This document shows, one piece after another, positions 41,774 to 53,300 of a stretch of DNA of 64,000 bases. The stretch covers positions 38,268 to 102,267 of the forward strand of contig LGRX02035367.1 of the NCBI GenBank assembly GCA_001247695.2. The letters run 5' to 3'. How positions within the stretch are numbered: position 1 is the stretch's first letter; each line of letters begins with the position of its first letter. A model generated the notes under the pieces. It worked only from the letters and a program-made list of their open reading frames with translations, ran no database searches and had not been told where the DNA came from. Source of the stretch: Cymbomonas tetramitiformis (taxonomy: Eukaryota; Chlorophyta; Pyramimonadophyceae; Pyramimonadales; Pyramimonadaceae). The position numbers were made by a program, and so were the translations under genes.

Positions 41774-42861
41774 TGGCTACTGCCCGGTGGTATGGTACTG
41801 TCACACGTACCAAAATGTATGCTTTATTATGGGCACTAGATGGGGTGTATGAGTCCCATGAAGGTTTTGAAAAATCATTTAGGACCCTTTTGAATTGTTA
41901 TTGATGCTGAAATGTACTCTCGTGAACTTTAGGTATGTGTATGTGCGGTGTGCTTTTGGGGGGTGTAACGCCATAAAATTAATTAAAATTTCTGGTACTG
42001 TCACAAGTACCAAGCGCGCGGTGACTTAAAAGGGCACGCTATGTGGCCACGAGGTGGCATGCATAATGTCAAATTTCATTATTGAGATTTATCCTAAGTG
42101 GTCGTCATGCGTTGTGCCATTTGAACGTCTTTAACGCCAGTATTGGGATTCGATAACACCCAAGGGTGTGATAAAATGGCCTCTCAGCATTTTTTGTAGT
42201 AATATCGGGAGCGGTTTCGTACTTAAGTTCCATGTGTAGAGTCCAAGTACGGCAACTTCTCATGCATGCAAAGGTCTTGAAAAATCGATATATGGGTTTA
42301 CTTTTGATGTCATAAACGCTGGTGAGGCGATCCGACGTTATAATATACTTATTTCGTAGCTTTAGTGCCACGACTAGGCTCCAAAATCGACGATAGCCCT
42401 CATACTTAAGGAATCTTGAGTTGGACCATTTGATGGAGATGGGATGTTTAGCATGTCGCAGTTTCAGCGACGGGCAGTATGCCAACTGCCCCATGCTCAC
42501 ATCCATCATTGGCCATGTTATACAACTTCAATTTGAGCCATCGCTGGGTTGAATAGAATCCCAAGTCTGTTCAAAAAAAAATCCGAAAGTAGCGCCATGA
42601 TTTCGAAGACAAGTGAGACACCATTGTGCAACACAAAACTCCACCTTGTTGGCAATATGCATCCACTGGGAGGGCTACACGTAACCTATGGACCAATGGG
42701 GCATAATACAACTCAGTTTGGGTCGTTAAGGTAATGGTATATCATGGATATCACCATCAGGATGGAGGAGGACATCAAAAAAAATTCTAGCGTTTTGGTA
42801 CTTGTGATAGTACCAGATTCGATTCTGGTACTATATGACTAGTACCACCGGGCAGTAGCCA
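41774..42861. mobile_element. 1,088-bp TTAA-flanked non-autonomous DNA transposon
   Basis: Perfect 19-bp inverted ends (TGGCTACTGCCCGGTGGTA) are at 41774-41792 and 42843-42861, each bordered by TTAA (41770-41773 and 42862-42865). TTAA duplication is the hallmark of piggyBac-type insertion. Leaving out the element and one TTAA makes the RT and RNase H frames of the DIRS element continuous, which confirms the borders. Sub-terminal hairpins GGTACT...AGTACC occur at 41794, 41994, 42797 and 42827. No transposase: the only longer frame, 42105-42509 minus, shows no known motif. The ends do not begin with CCC as in classical piggyBac, so it may be a distinct lineage. Confidence 0.85.
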
Positions 42862-42865
42862 TTAA

Positions 42866-43600
42866 TCAGCGACGGCTGGAAGAGTTGACTCAAGTAGAGT
42901 TTGAAATGTCTCATCTGCTTACTGTTCAGGAAAAAACTTTTTCTGCAGAATTCGTGCCTTTTTGCCAGGAAGGCATACAGCTTCCTACATGCAATAAGGA
43001 TGCCCGGGGCTGCAATTGACATTGAAACCAACTTTCCTGCCACCTTCTCCAGGTCCCTGGCCGAAATATTTGACGAAGCTCGCAGGTCCGTTGCCAGGCT
43101 CAAGAACTTTTCCCATTTTTTCTGCGGGATGAAGAATTCCTGCTTCGCAAGGTCAATGCCAATGCCTAGCCAGGTGATGGTCAAGGACGGAATGAACTCC
43201 GTCTTCTCCAGATGAATAAAATATCCTGCCGCCGCCATGCATGACGAGACAACGAACACCGAGATTTCGGCTCTTTCCTGTTTCGTAAGAGTTGAAGCTC
43301 CCACTGGGGCCGGTCCCCCGGCATTATCATCAATGTAGTATAAATATGGTATCCCCAGCCGCCGGATGAATCCCGCGAATTCTCCCGCGAAGGCGCTATA
43401 AATGACCGGCGCTAGCTTCCATCCAAAATTGAGAACTGTATAGACGTAATAAACGCCCTCCCACAGGAAACCCATGTACTGTTGCGACTCTTCTGTAAGC
43501 CTCACATGGAAGAATCCGTTCGCTTGGTCCATAATAAATGCCGGATCCCACACCTCTAAGATTTGTGGAAGCATTGTCACCGACTCGTAGGTATGCTGAA
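42866..43600 (-). CDS. DIRS reverse transcriptase, 5' truncated
   Basis: The palm of a DIRS-type RT: FIMDQANGFFHVRL (motif A), LNFGWKLAPVIYSAF (motif B region), YLYYIDDN (catalytic YxDD as YIDD) and IPYLYYIDD context, then the thumb with a KTEFIPS segment and WLGIGIDL. The frame upstream of TYESVTMLPQ stays open only to about 43655, so the fingers are missing. Reads into RNase H on the other side of the TTAA element. Confidence 0.75.
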
Positions 43601-43660
43601 ATAGAGCGGAAATGATGATGAGGGTGCGAAGTAACCGATTCGGTTATCTTATTTGGTCAT

Positions 43661-43969
43661 AAACTCAAGATGTATAACCATGAGCATCACCGTGAGCCCC
43701 GCATGTGACTCCTAATACTCAAAATACGGTGGTCCTTGTGGTAGGACCACCATTTTCTTCAAGCTTTTGGTGAAATTACACCCCTAAAGCGTGTCGTTCA
43801 ACCACACACCTAAAGTCTCATGGGGGCCGCCGCTATAAGAAATAAAATTCATTAAACTCATAAATATCATGTGCAAATGTTACCTGTGCCTCAAATAGTC
43901 GATTTAGTGATCGAAACCGCAATTGCCCATTGGTCCTTGTGGTAGGACCATGAATTTGGGTAGTAGCCA
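43661..43969. repeat. element end with two GGTCCT-type hairpins
   Basis: GGTCCTTGTGGTAGGACC occurs at 43731-43748 (extended to a 9-bp stem by GGT/ACC) and at 43932-43949. The second is followed by ATGAATTTGGGTAGTAGCCA, the inverse of the end found at 27690. No partner end or TTAA was found, so this is a fragment or a solo end. Confidence 0.55.
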
Positions 43970-44588
43970 CTGGGAGAAGTTATGGAAGAAGCGCGAGTCC
44001 ATGAAGTCTTTTGACGGCACTGGGTGCAACCTGACGATCGATCTCTCCGATTTGGAGAAGGTGAGGCCCCAGATCATGCTGAAGTACGATATTGCTTTGA
44101 GGACACGGCTCCTAAAAGCAAACGAAGTGGACCCTTTGAGCTTGGAGGGGGAGAGCGCCGACGTGGAACCTGCGGTTGATGTCTCTGACGAGACGGATGT
44201 TCTCAACGGCGGTGGTGCTGAGTCCGCGTCTGACGGTTCTGACGGTCTGGATACGGACGATGAGCTCGTTTCGGATGATGACACTGTTATGCCAGGGGTC
44301 TTTTGGGTGCCCGAGGGCATGGAAGCCCTCCCAGAGGCGCCAGCCTTGACTAAGCACTTGGTGGGAACGACAGTGCTCTTCAAGTGGGATGTGTATGGAT
44401 GGCAGCTTGGGCGTGTGAAGAAGATCTTGCCACGCAATGCTTCAGGGTACAACTTTAAAGTGTACTACCGCGAAGAGGACCGTGTAGCGAGCCACACTTT
44501 CAAAGTTGACACCTACGTTGGTTCTGCGCTTGACACCAAGAGTGCCCCCACAGGGTCCTGGGTTGCTTTTAAGCGAATTGCTGAATGA
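43950..44588 (+). CDS. acidic protein with Tudor/chromo-like C-terminus, unknown function
   Basis: An intact frame of about 210 codons. The first ATG lies inside the element end at 43950, so the initiator may be supplied by the transposon; the next is at 44000. The N-terminal third is helical and charged (LEKVRPQIMLKYDIALRTRL). The middle is very acidic (DGSDGLDTDDELVSDDDT). The C-terminal third has VGTTVLFKWDVYGWQLGRV, YNFKVYYREED and HTFKVDTY, a pattern like Tudor/chromo-barrel domains of element-associated proteins. Function is not known. It could be the 3' exon of a longer gene cut by the element. Confidence 0.45.
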   Translation: MNLGSSHWEKLWKKRESMKSFDGTGCNLTIDLSDLEKVRPQIMLKYDIALRTRLLKANEVDPLSLEGESADVEPAVDVSDETDVLNGGGAESASDGSDGLDTDDELVSDDDTVMPGVFWVPEGMEALPEAPALTKHLVGTTVLFKWDVYGWQLGRVKKILPRNASGYNFKVYYREEDRVASHTFKVDTYVGSALDTKSAPTGSWVAFKRIAE

Positions 44589-46517
44589 GGGAGTGGTGAA
44601 ATCATAGTAGCACATTTTCTCACTTAAACTGTTATTTGCACTCAGTTCCGTGCAGTACTCTTCATTCCTATGCAAAAAACCCTCATACATGATTGTTTAC
44701 ATGCCCTGTTACTCTGCACATTTGTAACACAACGTTATTCAATTACCAATTCTTGCCTGCTATTGATGCTGGTCATGATAATGTACGATCATTGTTATCA
44801 TTTCAATCATTAAAATCAATAACGCGATCAATGTAGATTCAATGCTCTACTGTAGCTAGATATATATACTTATTACTGCATGCAGGAAATTGTTACATGA
44901 TAGTAAATATTACGGTCGGTAGTAAATATTTACTATATCAAATCGATAGATTTGACACAGTATCATAATCTAGCGTTGTGGCTTCTTAAAATGGCAATTG
45001 TCAGAATTATTGTCACAGGCCTCTTTAGCGGTTTCAGCTTCTTAATATGCACCGTTTTGAATGGCGGGTCAATTTCGTCCTAGCGGCTAGCTTCTTAAGA
45101 CATTCTTAACGATTTACGACAAAAGCTAGCGGCTAGGTTCTTATGGGTCGATGTTCTCATAGACCGCGTTTTACTGTACCTGTACTCTACGGTGAATAAT
45201 TAATATATAGCATAGGCAAAGAAGTCTTAAACAACGAATCCTTACCAATCTCTTAAATAATCCTTACCAAACTCTTAAATAATCCGCCTACGTCTATTAA
45301 TATTGATACATCATCCGATCATCGCAAGACCCCCTCATGATAATATATACAGTACCGTACGCTGATTATTTCAAGGTTGGGTTTGCGCGGGGGTGCGTGC
45401 TACGTGCAAAAACTTTTGAAAAACTGTTTACTCGATAAAGATGTCCCCTAGACCTATGTGAACGCATTGCACACTTCAGGGATGAAATTGGTCACGATAT
45501 GTGAAAGTTATGGTCGATACCACTCGGATTTCGCCCATACTTAACCATACCTAAGCGCATACTTAAATCGCCTATATCTCGCGATCTAGAATCTGGAATA
45601 TTTTTGCATGAAGCGCCCTCGCGCAAGCCCAACCTTGATTTGCCCTTCACATTAACTTTATTTATGAAATAACATCTCACGAGGCTCCGAAAAATGCTCG
45701 TATCCAAGGGATCCGGTGAAAGGCAGGATCCGGCTACGTCGTAGCCCGCCGAAGGCGGGCTTCGGCCCGGACCGTATCCGTGGGGATCCCGTCGAAGGCG
45801 GGATCCGGCTACGTCGTAGCCCGCCGAAACCCCCTGTGTCTGGAGTGTTCGTAGCATGACCGGGAGAACCCCATTTTATAAATGTTGTATAATTCCCCAC
45901 CCCCTATTTTTCGTAGTCCCATGCCGCGTCCAAAATTGTTCAAGGAAAATTTTGAGGTCTGAGTTCTCCCTTTTTAACGATTGGATCGCGATCTTCATTG
46001 GTCTCAATATTTATAATTCCAACCGAAGCTTACGGATCTTTTCGACGAAGATTTTGCGAATGCTGACAAAAGTCCATGCGAATGCTTCACGATAGGGCCT
46101 GGTCATTTTTCAAGTGCCAACTCGGAATGTGTAACAAGATCTGATATGCGATAATGTTGAGAGAGAGAGAGTTTTAATTCCGCAATAATTCATTAAAAAA
46201 TGCTTTACATTTCCATATTTAAGATATGAGCAAAATGTATTATTGAAGTCCAACTGTAAATCGTACGGTACAGAAATATAGATGGGAGATCCGACTGAAA
46301 ATATTGACTCTCGTGTGTTCCTGCCGTTGCGAGGCATGGTCTTGGTGGACACACATAACGTTCCCGTTATTATGGTTCTCGTTCCGACGTTGAACGTGAC
46401 TCATGATTCTCGGAAAGAGAAAACCGATGAACGTTAAACGCAGTCGAGTACACGAGCTGAAAACGCAGGCGTTGATCTATCTCGTGTGATAAAAAGGGAA
46501 AAGGACAATATCCGCAC
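44589..46517. other. no recognised gene
   Basis: AT-rich intergenic sequence. GAGAGAGAG near 46160. CTTAAATAATCC words repeat near 45250-45290. A short GC-rich direct repeat at 45712-45830 is listed separately. Confidence 0.5.
45712..45830. repeat. two GC-rich repeats, ~82 bp apart
   Basis: GGATCCGGCTACGTCGTAGC followed by CCGCCGAA occurs at about 45727 and 45809, each containing the TACGTCGTA palindrome. Confidence 0.8.
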
Positions 46518-47634
46518 TTGAATCCGATGGCGAGGGGAGTAGCTGTGCGGCCTGCTGTGGGCCTTAGATTCTTGCGCCGGGCGAGATGGTTGTACCCATC
46601 AATTGAGCTCCAGATCGAAACAGATACAGGGATACAAAGACTGGAGTTCAACGTTGGGGACAGCATAGTAGTGAATGGAGGGGATACCAACTGGTATGCC
46701 ATACTAGAGGGTATAGGTCACCGTCGTGGGGATTTGAAGAAGCGTATCGAGCTGAAGGTAAGGTACCTGGAGACACCGCACACCCTAATGGAAAGGCTCG
46801 GCTCTCCACGGGACGCCAAGGCGAAGCTCAAAGCGCTTCTTACTCGACCCCAAAAGGTTCGTGTTCTGATGGATCGTCATGTTGATTTGAACGTTAAGTG
46901 GGACGGCGAGTACGATGCCGAGCGCGAAGTGTTTTTCTCGAACACCATCGCGTACCTGTAGCCCACAAACGTGATTGGAAAGGCATCATTTTACACGGAG
47001 AAGTCCTTCAAGCACATGTTCGAAAACAATGCGCACATCTACCCCGCGCCTCCCCTCACCTTTTTCTGCAGGCGTAAGGTATATCGTCTTTTCTTTTTCC
47101 GCTTGCTTGATATTCACAGGAACTCTGAGTTTGCGCTTGAGGTTCACTTGCAGAAACTTGATATTTCGATTGCAGGTGTTTTTGAACGAAACAGATAATA
47201 TTTGGTCAATGACCAAGTATAAACCGCGATGGAAGAGCTCTTTTGTTGTTCGAGGACCCACCAACCCCAAGGAAGTGGAGATATTGCAATTAAAGATCTG
47301 CCGAGAATGCCGACGCAAACTTCACTTCCCCGACCACAGCCCGGCCATGTATGTCAAGAAGAAAGATGGCATTCACTCTCCTACCTCTGTGGTATGGCTG
47401 AGTCTGGATGCGCAAGGTACGTTGCTTGCCACCGTTTGCCCCTTCATATTTTCCCTCTCTGGGATGTTTTCACAAGCAGTTGGCGGGAGGCCGAGAGCTC
47501 GAGAAATAGAGTGCCCGGAATCGACTCGGCGGATGATGACAACTTGGCAGGAGGTGAACACAACGAAGATCATCGACATCCGACAGGGCAGAGGGTGAGG
47601 GGGAACCTTGTTTTGACACCATTCGCGGTGTGCT
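46518..47634 (+). pseudogene. BAH-domain gene with an in-frame TAG
   Basis: Exon 46518-47078 encodes a BAH-like fold: FNVGDSIVVNGG, WYAILEGI, ELKVRYLETP, then EVFFSNTIAYL and, after a TAG at 46959, VIGKASFYTEKSF and FFCRRK. In BAH domains these pieces are contiguous ('VGDxVxV...YIAxI...RWFYRPEET...EVFxS...IxGKC...FFCR'), so the TAG interrupts one domain. A 97-bp intron (47079-47175, GT-AG, phase 0) leads to exon 47176-47416, with a CRECRRKLHF cysteine segment and a PRWKSSFVV region. A third exon begins near 47477-47480 but its frame is uncertain. BAH domains bind nucleosomes or histone tails. Either a recent nonsense mutation or a read error explains the TAG. Upstream start not certain. Confidence 0.5.
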
Positions 47635-47884
47635 GAGATATGCATCTTTGCAACTGTGCAAGATGGCTGGTTTTATCTTGTGTCGAGGCTTCACGGATGA
47701 GTTTATTCATCATAAGTAAGCCTCCGTAGGGTAGTTGGGGGTATCAGCTTCAGGCGGTATTCCTGAAGGTCTAATTCGTTTCGAATACAGCAGTTTGGAA
47801 CATGATTCCTTTAGTTTCATCATTCGCGAAAACTATAACCAATTTTGTATGCCACTGCTTTCTGACAAATTCTAAGCGAGTACG

Positions 47885-49375
47885 AGCCGAAACGAACGCA
47901 GCCTGCGCCACCGGCGCGTGCGAGCCCTAGTGGAGGCAGCCTGCCTCTCCGGCGCGTGCGAGCCCGAGTGGAGGCAGCCTGCCTCTCCGGCGCGTGCGAG
48001 CCCGAGTGGAGGCAGCTTGCCTCTCCAGCGCGTGCGAGCCTGAGTTTGGGCAGCCTGCGCCACAGGCGCGCGCGAGCCCGAGTTTAGGCAGCCTGCGCCA
48101 CCGGCGCGTGCGAGCCCGAGTGGAGGCAGCCTGCCTCTCCAGCGCATGCGAGCCCGAGGTTAGGCAGCCTGCGCCACCGGCGCGTGCGAGCCCGAGTGGA
48201 TGCAACCTGCCTCTCTGGCGCGTGAGAGCCTGAGTCTGGACAGCTTGCGCCTCGGGCGCGTGCGAGTCCGAGTGGAGGCAGCCTGCCTCTCCAGCGCGTG
48301 CGAGCCTGAGTTTGGGCAGCCTGCCTCTCCGGTGCGTGCGAGCCCGAGGTAAGAAGGCAGCCTGCCTCTCCAGCGCGTGCGAGCACGAGGTTAGGCAGCC
48401 TGCGCCACCGGCGCGTGCGAGCCCGAGTGGAGGCAGCCTGCCTCTCCGGCGCGTGAGAGCCTGAGTTTGGGCAGCCTGCGCCTCGGGCGCGTGCGAGTCC
48501 GATTGAAGGCAGCCTGCGCCACCGGCGCGTGCAAGCTTGAATGGAGGCAGACTGCGCCGCCAGCGCTTGCGAGCCCGAGGTTAGGCAGCCTGCCTCTCCG
48601 GCGCGTTCGAGCCTGAGTCCAGGCAGTTTGCGCCACGGGCGCGTGCGAGCCTGAGTTTAGGCAGCCTGCCTCCCAGTGCGTGCGAGCCTGAGTTTAGGCG
48701 GCATGCGCCGCCGGCGCGTGCGAGCCCAAGGTTAGGGAAGCTGTGACCCGAGGTTAGGCAGCCTGCCTCTCCGGCGCGTTCGCGCCTGAGTCCAGGCAGC
48801 CTGCGCCACGGGCGCATGCGAGCGTGAGTTTAGGCAGCCTGCCTCTCCGGCGCGTGCGAGCCCGAGGTTAGGCAGCTTGCGCCACAGGCGCGTGCGAGCC
48901 CGAGGTTAGGCAGCCTTTGCCGCCAACGCGCGCGAGCCTGAGTGGATGCAGCCGGCACCACCGGCGCTTGCGATCCTGAGGATAGGCAGTCTGCACCGCC
49001 GGCGCGTGAGAGCCTGAGGAAAGGCAACCTGCCTCTCTGGCGTGTGCGATCCCGATTTCAGGCAGACTGCCTCTCCTGCGCGTTCGAGCCCGAGTTTAGG
49101 CAGCATGCGTTACGGGCGCGTGCGAGCCCGAGATCAGGTAGCTTGCGCTTTTGGCGCGTGCGAGTTTGAGTGGAGGCAGCCTGCATCTCCATCGCGTGCG
49201 AGCCTGAGTTCAGGCAGCCTGCGCCACGGGCGCGTGCGAGCCTGAGTTCAGGCAGCCTGCGCCACGGGCGCGTGCAAGCCCGAGTGGAGGCAGCCTGCGC
49301 CGCCGGCGCATGCGAGCCCGAGGTTAGGCAGCCTACCTCTCCGGCGTATGCGATCCCGAGGTAATGCAGCCTGGC
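47885..49375. repeat. 38-bp GC-rich minisatellite, about 39 copies
   Basis: The unit begins GGCAGCCTGC and ends GGCGCGTGCGAGCCCGAG plus four variable bases. Two common internal variants, CTCTCC and GCCAC(C/G), alternate irregularly along the array, and the tail is TGGA, TTTA/TTTG or GTTA. Because 38 is not a multiple of 3, all frames are open in short runs, which creates spurious ORFs on both strands. Confidence 0.95.
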
Positions 49376-49935
49376 AGCATCCCGGTGCGGTGCAGCCTCC
49401 CGTGATCGAGAACTCGTCAATTTCTTCTACGAATGATTCATCACCGGCCCCGGGGGCCGGCAACTGCTTCACAGTCACGCTGCTCCGAGCCGGGCAGACA
49501 GCTCCGAAGACCACTAGTGGCTAGAATTATTCACGCCGTGCCTGCCTGGGAGTTAGCTGTAGTATAGCCTCCTAGATGTGCGGAAGGGCTCTCTACATTT
49601 GAGCTGTGTTTAGGGTTTTAGCAAAGTAACAGCAGTATCTGACAATCTTGCTGTGACCTGGGACCGCCCTGACCAAGAGTACAGGCCCCCAGTTGTGCTA
49701 CAGTTTCCTCCTGAAGTTAAGTAGGGAGTTTGTTTGCTTCGTTCACTACTAGCTCCGGTCACCACCCTAGGTGGTGTGCTGGATGTGACACACCGACAGT
49801 AAAGACTGTCACCTGTCACTTCCTATAGTAGGCTGGGTGACCGTCACCAGTAGACGGGAAACAACCGTTAGTATTTATGTGTATCTCTTTTATCAATCTG
49901 AGACTTTTACCGGTTCTGATATCGAAACCCTTAAC
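49376..49935. other. no recognised gene
   Basis: 3' flank of the minisatellite. GGTGTGACACACC-type small palindromes near 49780. Nothing else supported. Confidence 0.5.
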
Positions 49936-50310
49936 TCAGGGTTTATTCTCCGTTATCCGATATATACACCCGACTATATATCTGACAACAATTGCGGCTG
50001 GAGTTAATGCTGCGGTGGCCTGACCATCATCTGGATCTGTAAATGCAGGCGGGGGATTATCCTCCGTGTAATCCTCCTCTGGTTCCTTAGGCTCAATCTC
50101 TGGATCTCTGTACCGACTCATGTCTGTCTTCATTCTGCTGATGGCATCGAAATATCCTATCCGATCATACCGGATCTGAGTGTCAGCATAACCCTTTAAC
50201 CATGAAGGTATTTTGAATCTGCTGAAGTGATCATATGAACCCAGAATGTCAAAGTACCAGTTATTCGCATCTTGATCTATAGCTGGTATAACTGCTGGTT
50301 CTTCTGCCAT
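49936..50310 (-). CDS. 124-codon ORF, unknown
   Basis: Starts MAEEPAVIPAIDQDANNWYF and continues with RFKIPSWLKGYADTQIRYDR, then an acidic proline stretch (EIEPKEPEEDYTEDNPPPAF). The amino acid mix looks like real coding. The beginning recalls retroelement Gag starts, but I cannot assign it. It is followed by an AT-rich spacer upstream. Could be the 5' exon of an element gene. Confidence 0.35.
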   Translation of the reverse strand: MAEEPAVIPAIDQDANNWYFDILGSYDHFSRFKIPSWLKGYADTQIRYDRIGYFDAISRMKTDMSRYRDPEIEPKEPEEDYTEDNPPPAFTDPDDGQATAALTPAAIVVRYIVGCIYRITENKP

Positions 50311-53300
50311 CTAAAATAAAACACCACACCAACAAAACCTTCAAAATGGATGTGTGTGTGTGTGAGATAGATAGATAGATATATATCTATATATTGTACA
50401 TGTATTATATTTGTACACTGATATAATGAGGTGAAATATATATATGGTTCCACCTTCTTCCCCCCTCAAGGAAGTGTGAATTCCATAGGCAGTTGTCAAG
50501 TGCCTATTACCTCATTAAGCAGCATGCAATTCTCATAGGAAGCAGTTGTACAGTTATTGGGTTGTTGCCCTACAGTTTTTGGGTTGTTGCCCGATATATT
50601 GGTCATGAATGTGTTGATTTCAGCATGACCAAAATGCCAAATATAGTGTGGTTCACCATTATTTAATGGCATGTTAGGGTGTTTCGGGTTACTGTGACCC
50701 TCATCACCTACAGTGACTTTAGGGTGTTACATGGTATCAATAACACCTAATTATATCAAATTTAAGCAGTATGAACATTTCCTGAAGGAATGAAGCAAAA
50801 CTGCATTCAGCATGTCACTGTTTACCACGTGATTCTTGAGAGGTACGTTACACCCCCTAGTTTTTGCACGTGATTTTTAGGGTGTTACAAGGTGTTACAA
50901 GTGCTCACAAATTTTTGTATATATTGTTGATAGGTAAAAAATTGGATCAGCAAAAAAAATTGGACCCGAATTTTCATTTTGTAATCTTACGTGTGAGATT
51001 TTTACCCATTTTCACCACTTTTTGACTTATAAGTCAGTGTGTGTGTGAGCACTAGGTGTATACTACAATGTATACAACTGTTACACCCCTGTAATATATC
51101 TCACCTGTATACATGAAATGGAATTTGACATTTTTCATGTTGGTTTGTGAAGATATATGTATGGTCAATATTTGGTACATTGGGTTTTGCTGATTGAAAC
51201 CCATGACAAATAGACCAAACCCTAATGTGAATATATAGGTGTATCAACAGTTAAGTGCAGTCACTTAAGTGATAACTTGTCAGTTGATTTATTACTTACT
51301 TACTCACTGAAAGAGTATCAAAGTGATATCTTCAGATTCTAAGTAAATCAGAACAAAGCTCGATAATGAATCAGAGCAGTGTCTGTAATAACCTCTATCA
51401 GTTGTCAATATGATTACTGATCTGAGAGAGTTACATGCATTTGAAGTGATCAGACCTGTCAACTGTCAACTGTCAGAATGCGATGTAGACGTTGGTGTTG
51501 CTCCAGCGATAGTAAAAGGTATGGACAGTGTTCAACCGTTACCAGCTGCATTATGAACACTGTATACTGCCTTCGGGTCTGGAGATATTCTCCATCCAGC
51601 CCTTCAGCATGCGGTTTTATCCTGTTTACCATAGCTATCGCCATCACTGACATCCAACACGCGCATGTGTTTGTTGGACGATATCTACATTATCATACAC
51701 GTGGTTGATATCATAGTTGATCATTTCACTTACTGAATCAGTGAATGTCAATATAGTGTCAGTGATTGTGCTTTGTGCAGGTACTTGCTGATTTAGTACA
51801 CTTAAGCAAATTGATAGCGATTTATCATACAAGATAATATGTATACCACCGGACAGCATGTGGCTAGTATGATGCATATCAATTTGGTTAGTAAGTTGTA
51901 ATCCTGCATATCTCATCATGATGAATGACGAGTTGATTGATATATTTCACAAATGGCTCCGGTGAGTATTCCATCTTTGATCAACAATAGAACAGTTATT
52001 CCATCCCAAATCCTACGTCAGGAATAACTGAGCTAATTACTGTCTTTATGATCAAGATTGGCACCTTATACCAAGTGGATTCATTTATAGCCTATACTTG
52101 CACAACAGGTATGCTATATGGTATATTGATGCAACATCTAGTATGTGTGTAAGATGTGCATATTTACAGTGTAGCATAGTTGTATTGCTTGATCAACCCC
52201 CGGTTCCATAGGGTACAAACCTATGGTCGGTTAGGCGCGGATAGACAGTCACCAAATCGATCAACAGAACTACATGGTGATTTCAAGATAAGTCCTTACT
52301 TTTTAATCTTGCAATACTTCCATGATACACTATTAATATATGCATATGTATGCCAACTGTTATCGTGATCAAGTTGGATATGCATATGTGTGCATGTATG
52401 CCAAGCATTTGTGACCAACTGATTATTATAACAGTATGAATTGTGCACAAGTTTCAGTATAATGGCAAGTTATAGTGTGTGATAATAATGATGACTTGTG
52501 GTTAGTGGTATAAGTGTATTAAATTATCACTTACTGTCAGCATGTATAATAGTGGAATTGTGCTCCATGGTGTATACCATAGTAATTGTGTGAAATGATG
52601 ATGACAGTGCACACTATTATTATACAACATATGTGTATATAATGCTAATTGGTATAATACACATATCACTGCGCAGCATCAATGTTCATCTGATGTGAAT
52701 TGTACGTCCGACTGCAAATATTGTATGTACATCTGCGAGTATTGAACGAACATCATGATTGCATGCTATGTGCGCGCGCAACACATACTGTATGACGCGC
52801 TGCATGTAGATGCATCACGGATCATGCGCCCTCAATCGCGCGTCCCCTGCACAAGATGAAATCATAGCAGGTGTGCATCGCCTGACGAGCTAAATCATTG
52901 TACATGCGCGTCGATGAGCGATTTGTGCAAATCATCTGCAAATAACGAAATTATCATATGCGTGCGCTGCACTGAACGATTTGTGCGGATGAATAGCGAA
53001 CATCGTTGTCGCCGGTGTATGTCGCATGGTATGAATGCGATCGCGCGTATAACGAAACCCCATGCGTTCTGCCAAAGCTGATGCGAATCATACATACTGA
53101 TGACGATTTTTCGTTCGCGCGTCCGTATCTCGCATACCGTACCAACCCTGCGAATGTTGACAACATGTATGTGCGATCCGTACGCAGTGCGCACACCTTG
53201 TCGCTGATTATTTGCTGACGATGTTACTGCGAATGCTATCAGCTGCGAATGCGTTCGCGATGATGATTTCTCGCGCACTCCGTTTGCTGACGATTTTGCA

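Larger units (their letters stand above)
38967..43660 (-). mobile_element. DIRS/PAT-type tyrosine-recombinase retrotransposon
   Basis: Reading on the minus strand the order is reverse transcriptase, RNase H, DAM-like methyltransferase domain, tyrosine recombinase, then two 141-bp direct repeats. That is the DIRS-group gene order with a PAT/Ngaro-style split direct repeat at the 3' end. The 5' part (gag, RT fingers and left repeat) is missing: the RT frame meets a stop near 43660. A 1,088-bp TTAA element interrupts RT/RNase H. Confidence 0.75.

Noticed and set aside
42105..42509. Transposase of the TTAA element
   Set aside because: The 134-codon minus-strand frame shows no DDD/DDE context or zinc ribbon, and the element is too short to be autonomous.
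47885..49375. Many overlapping open frames of 60-120 codons on both strands
   Set aside because: They are by-products of a 38-bp GC-rich repeat that contains no stop codons. Unit length is not a multiple of three and no frame is favoured.
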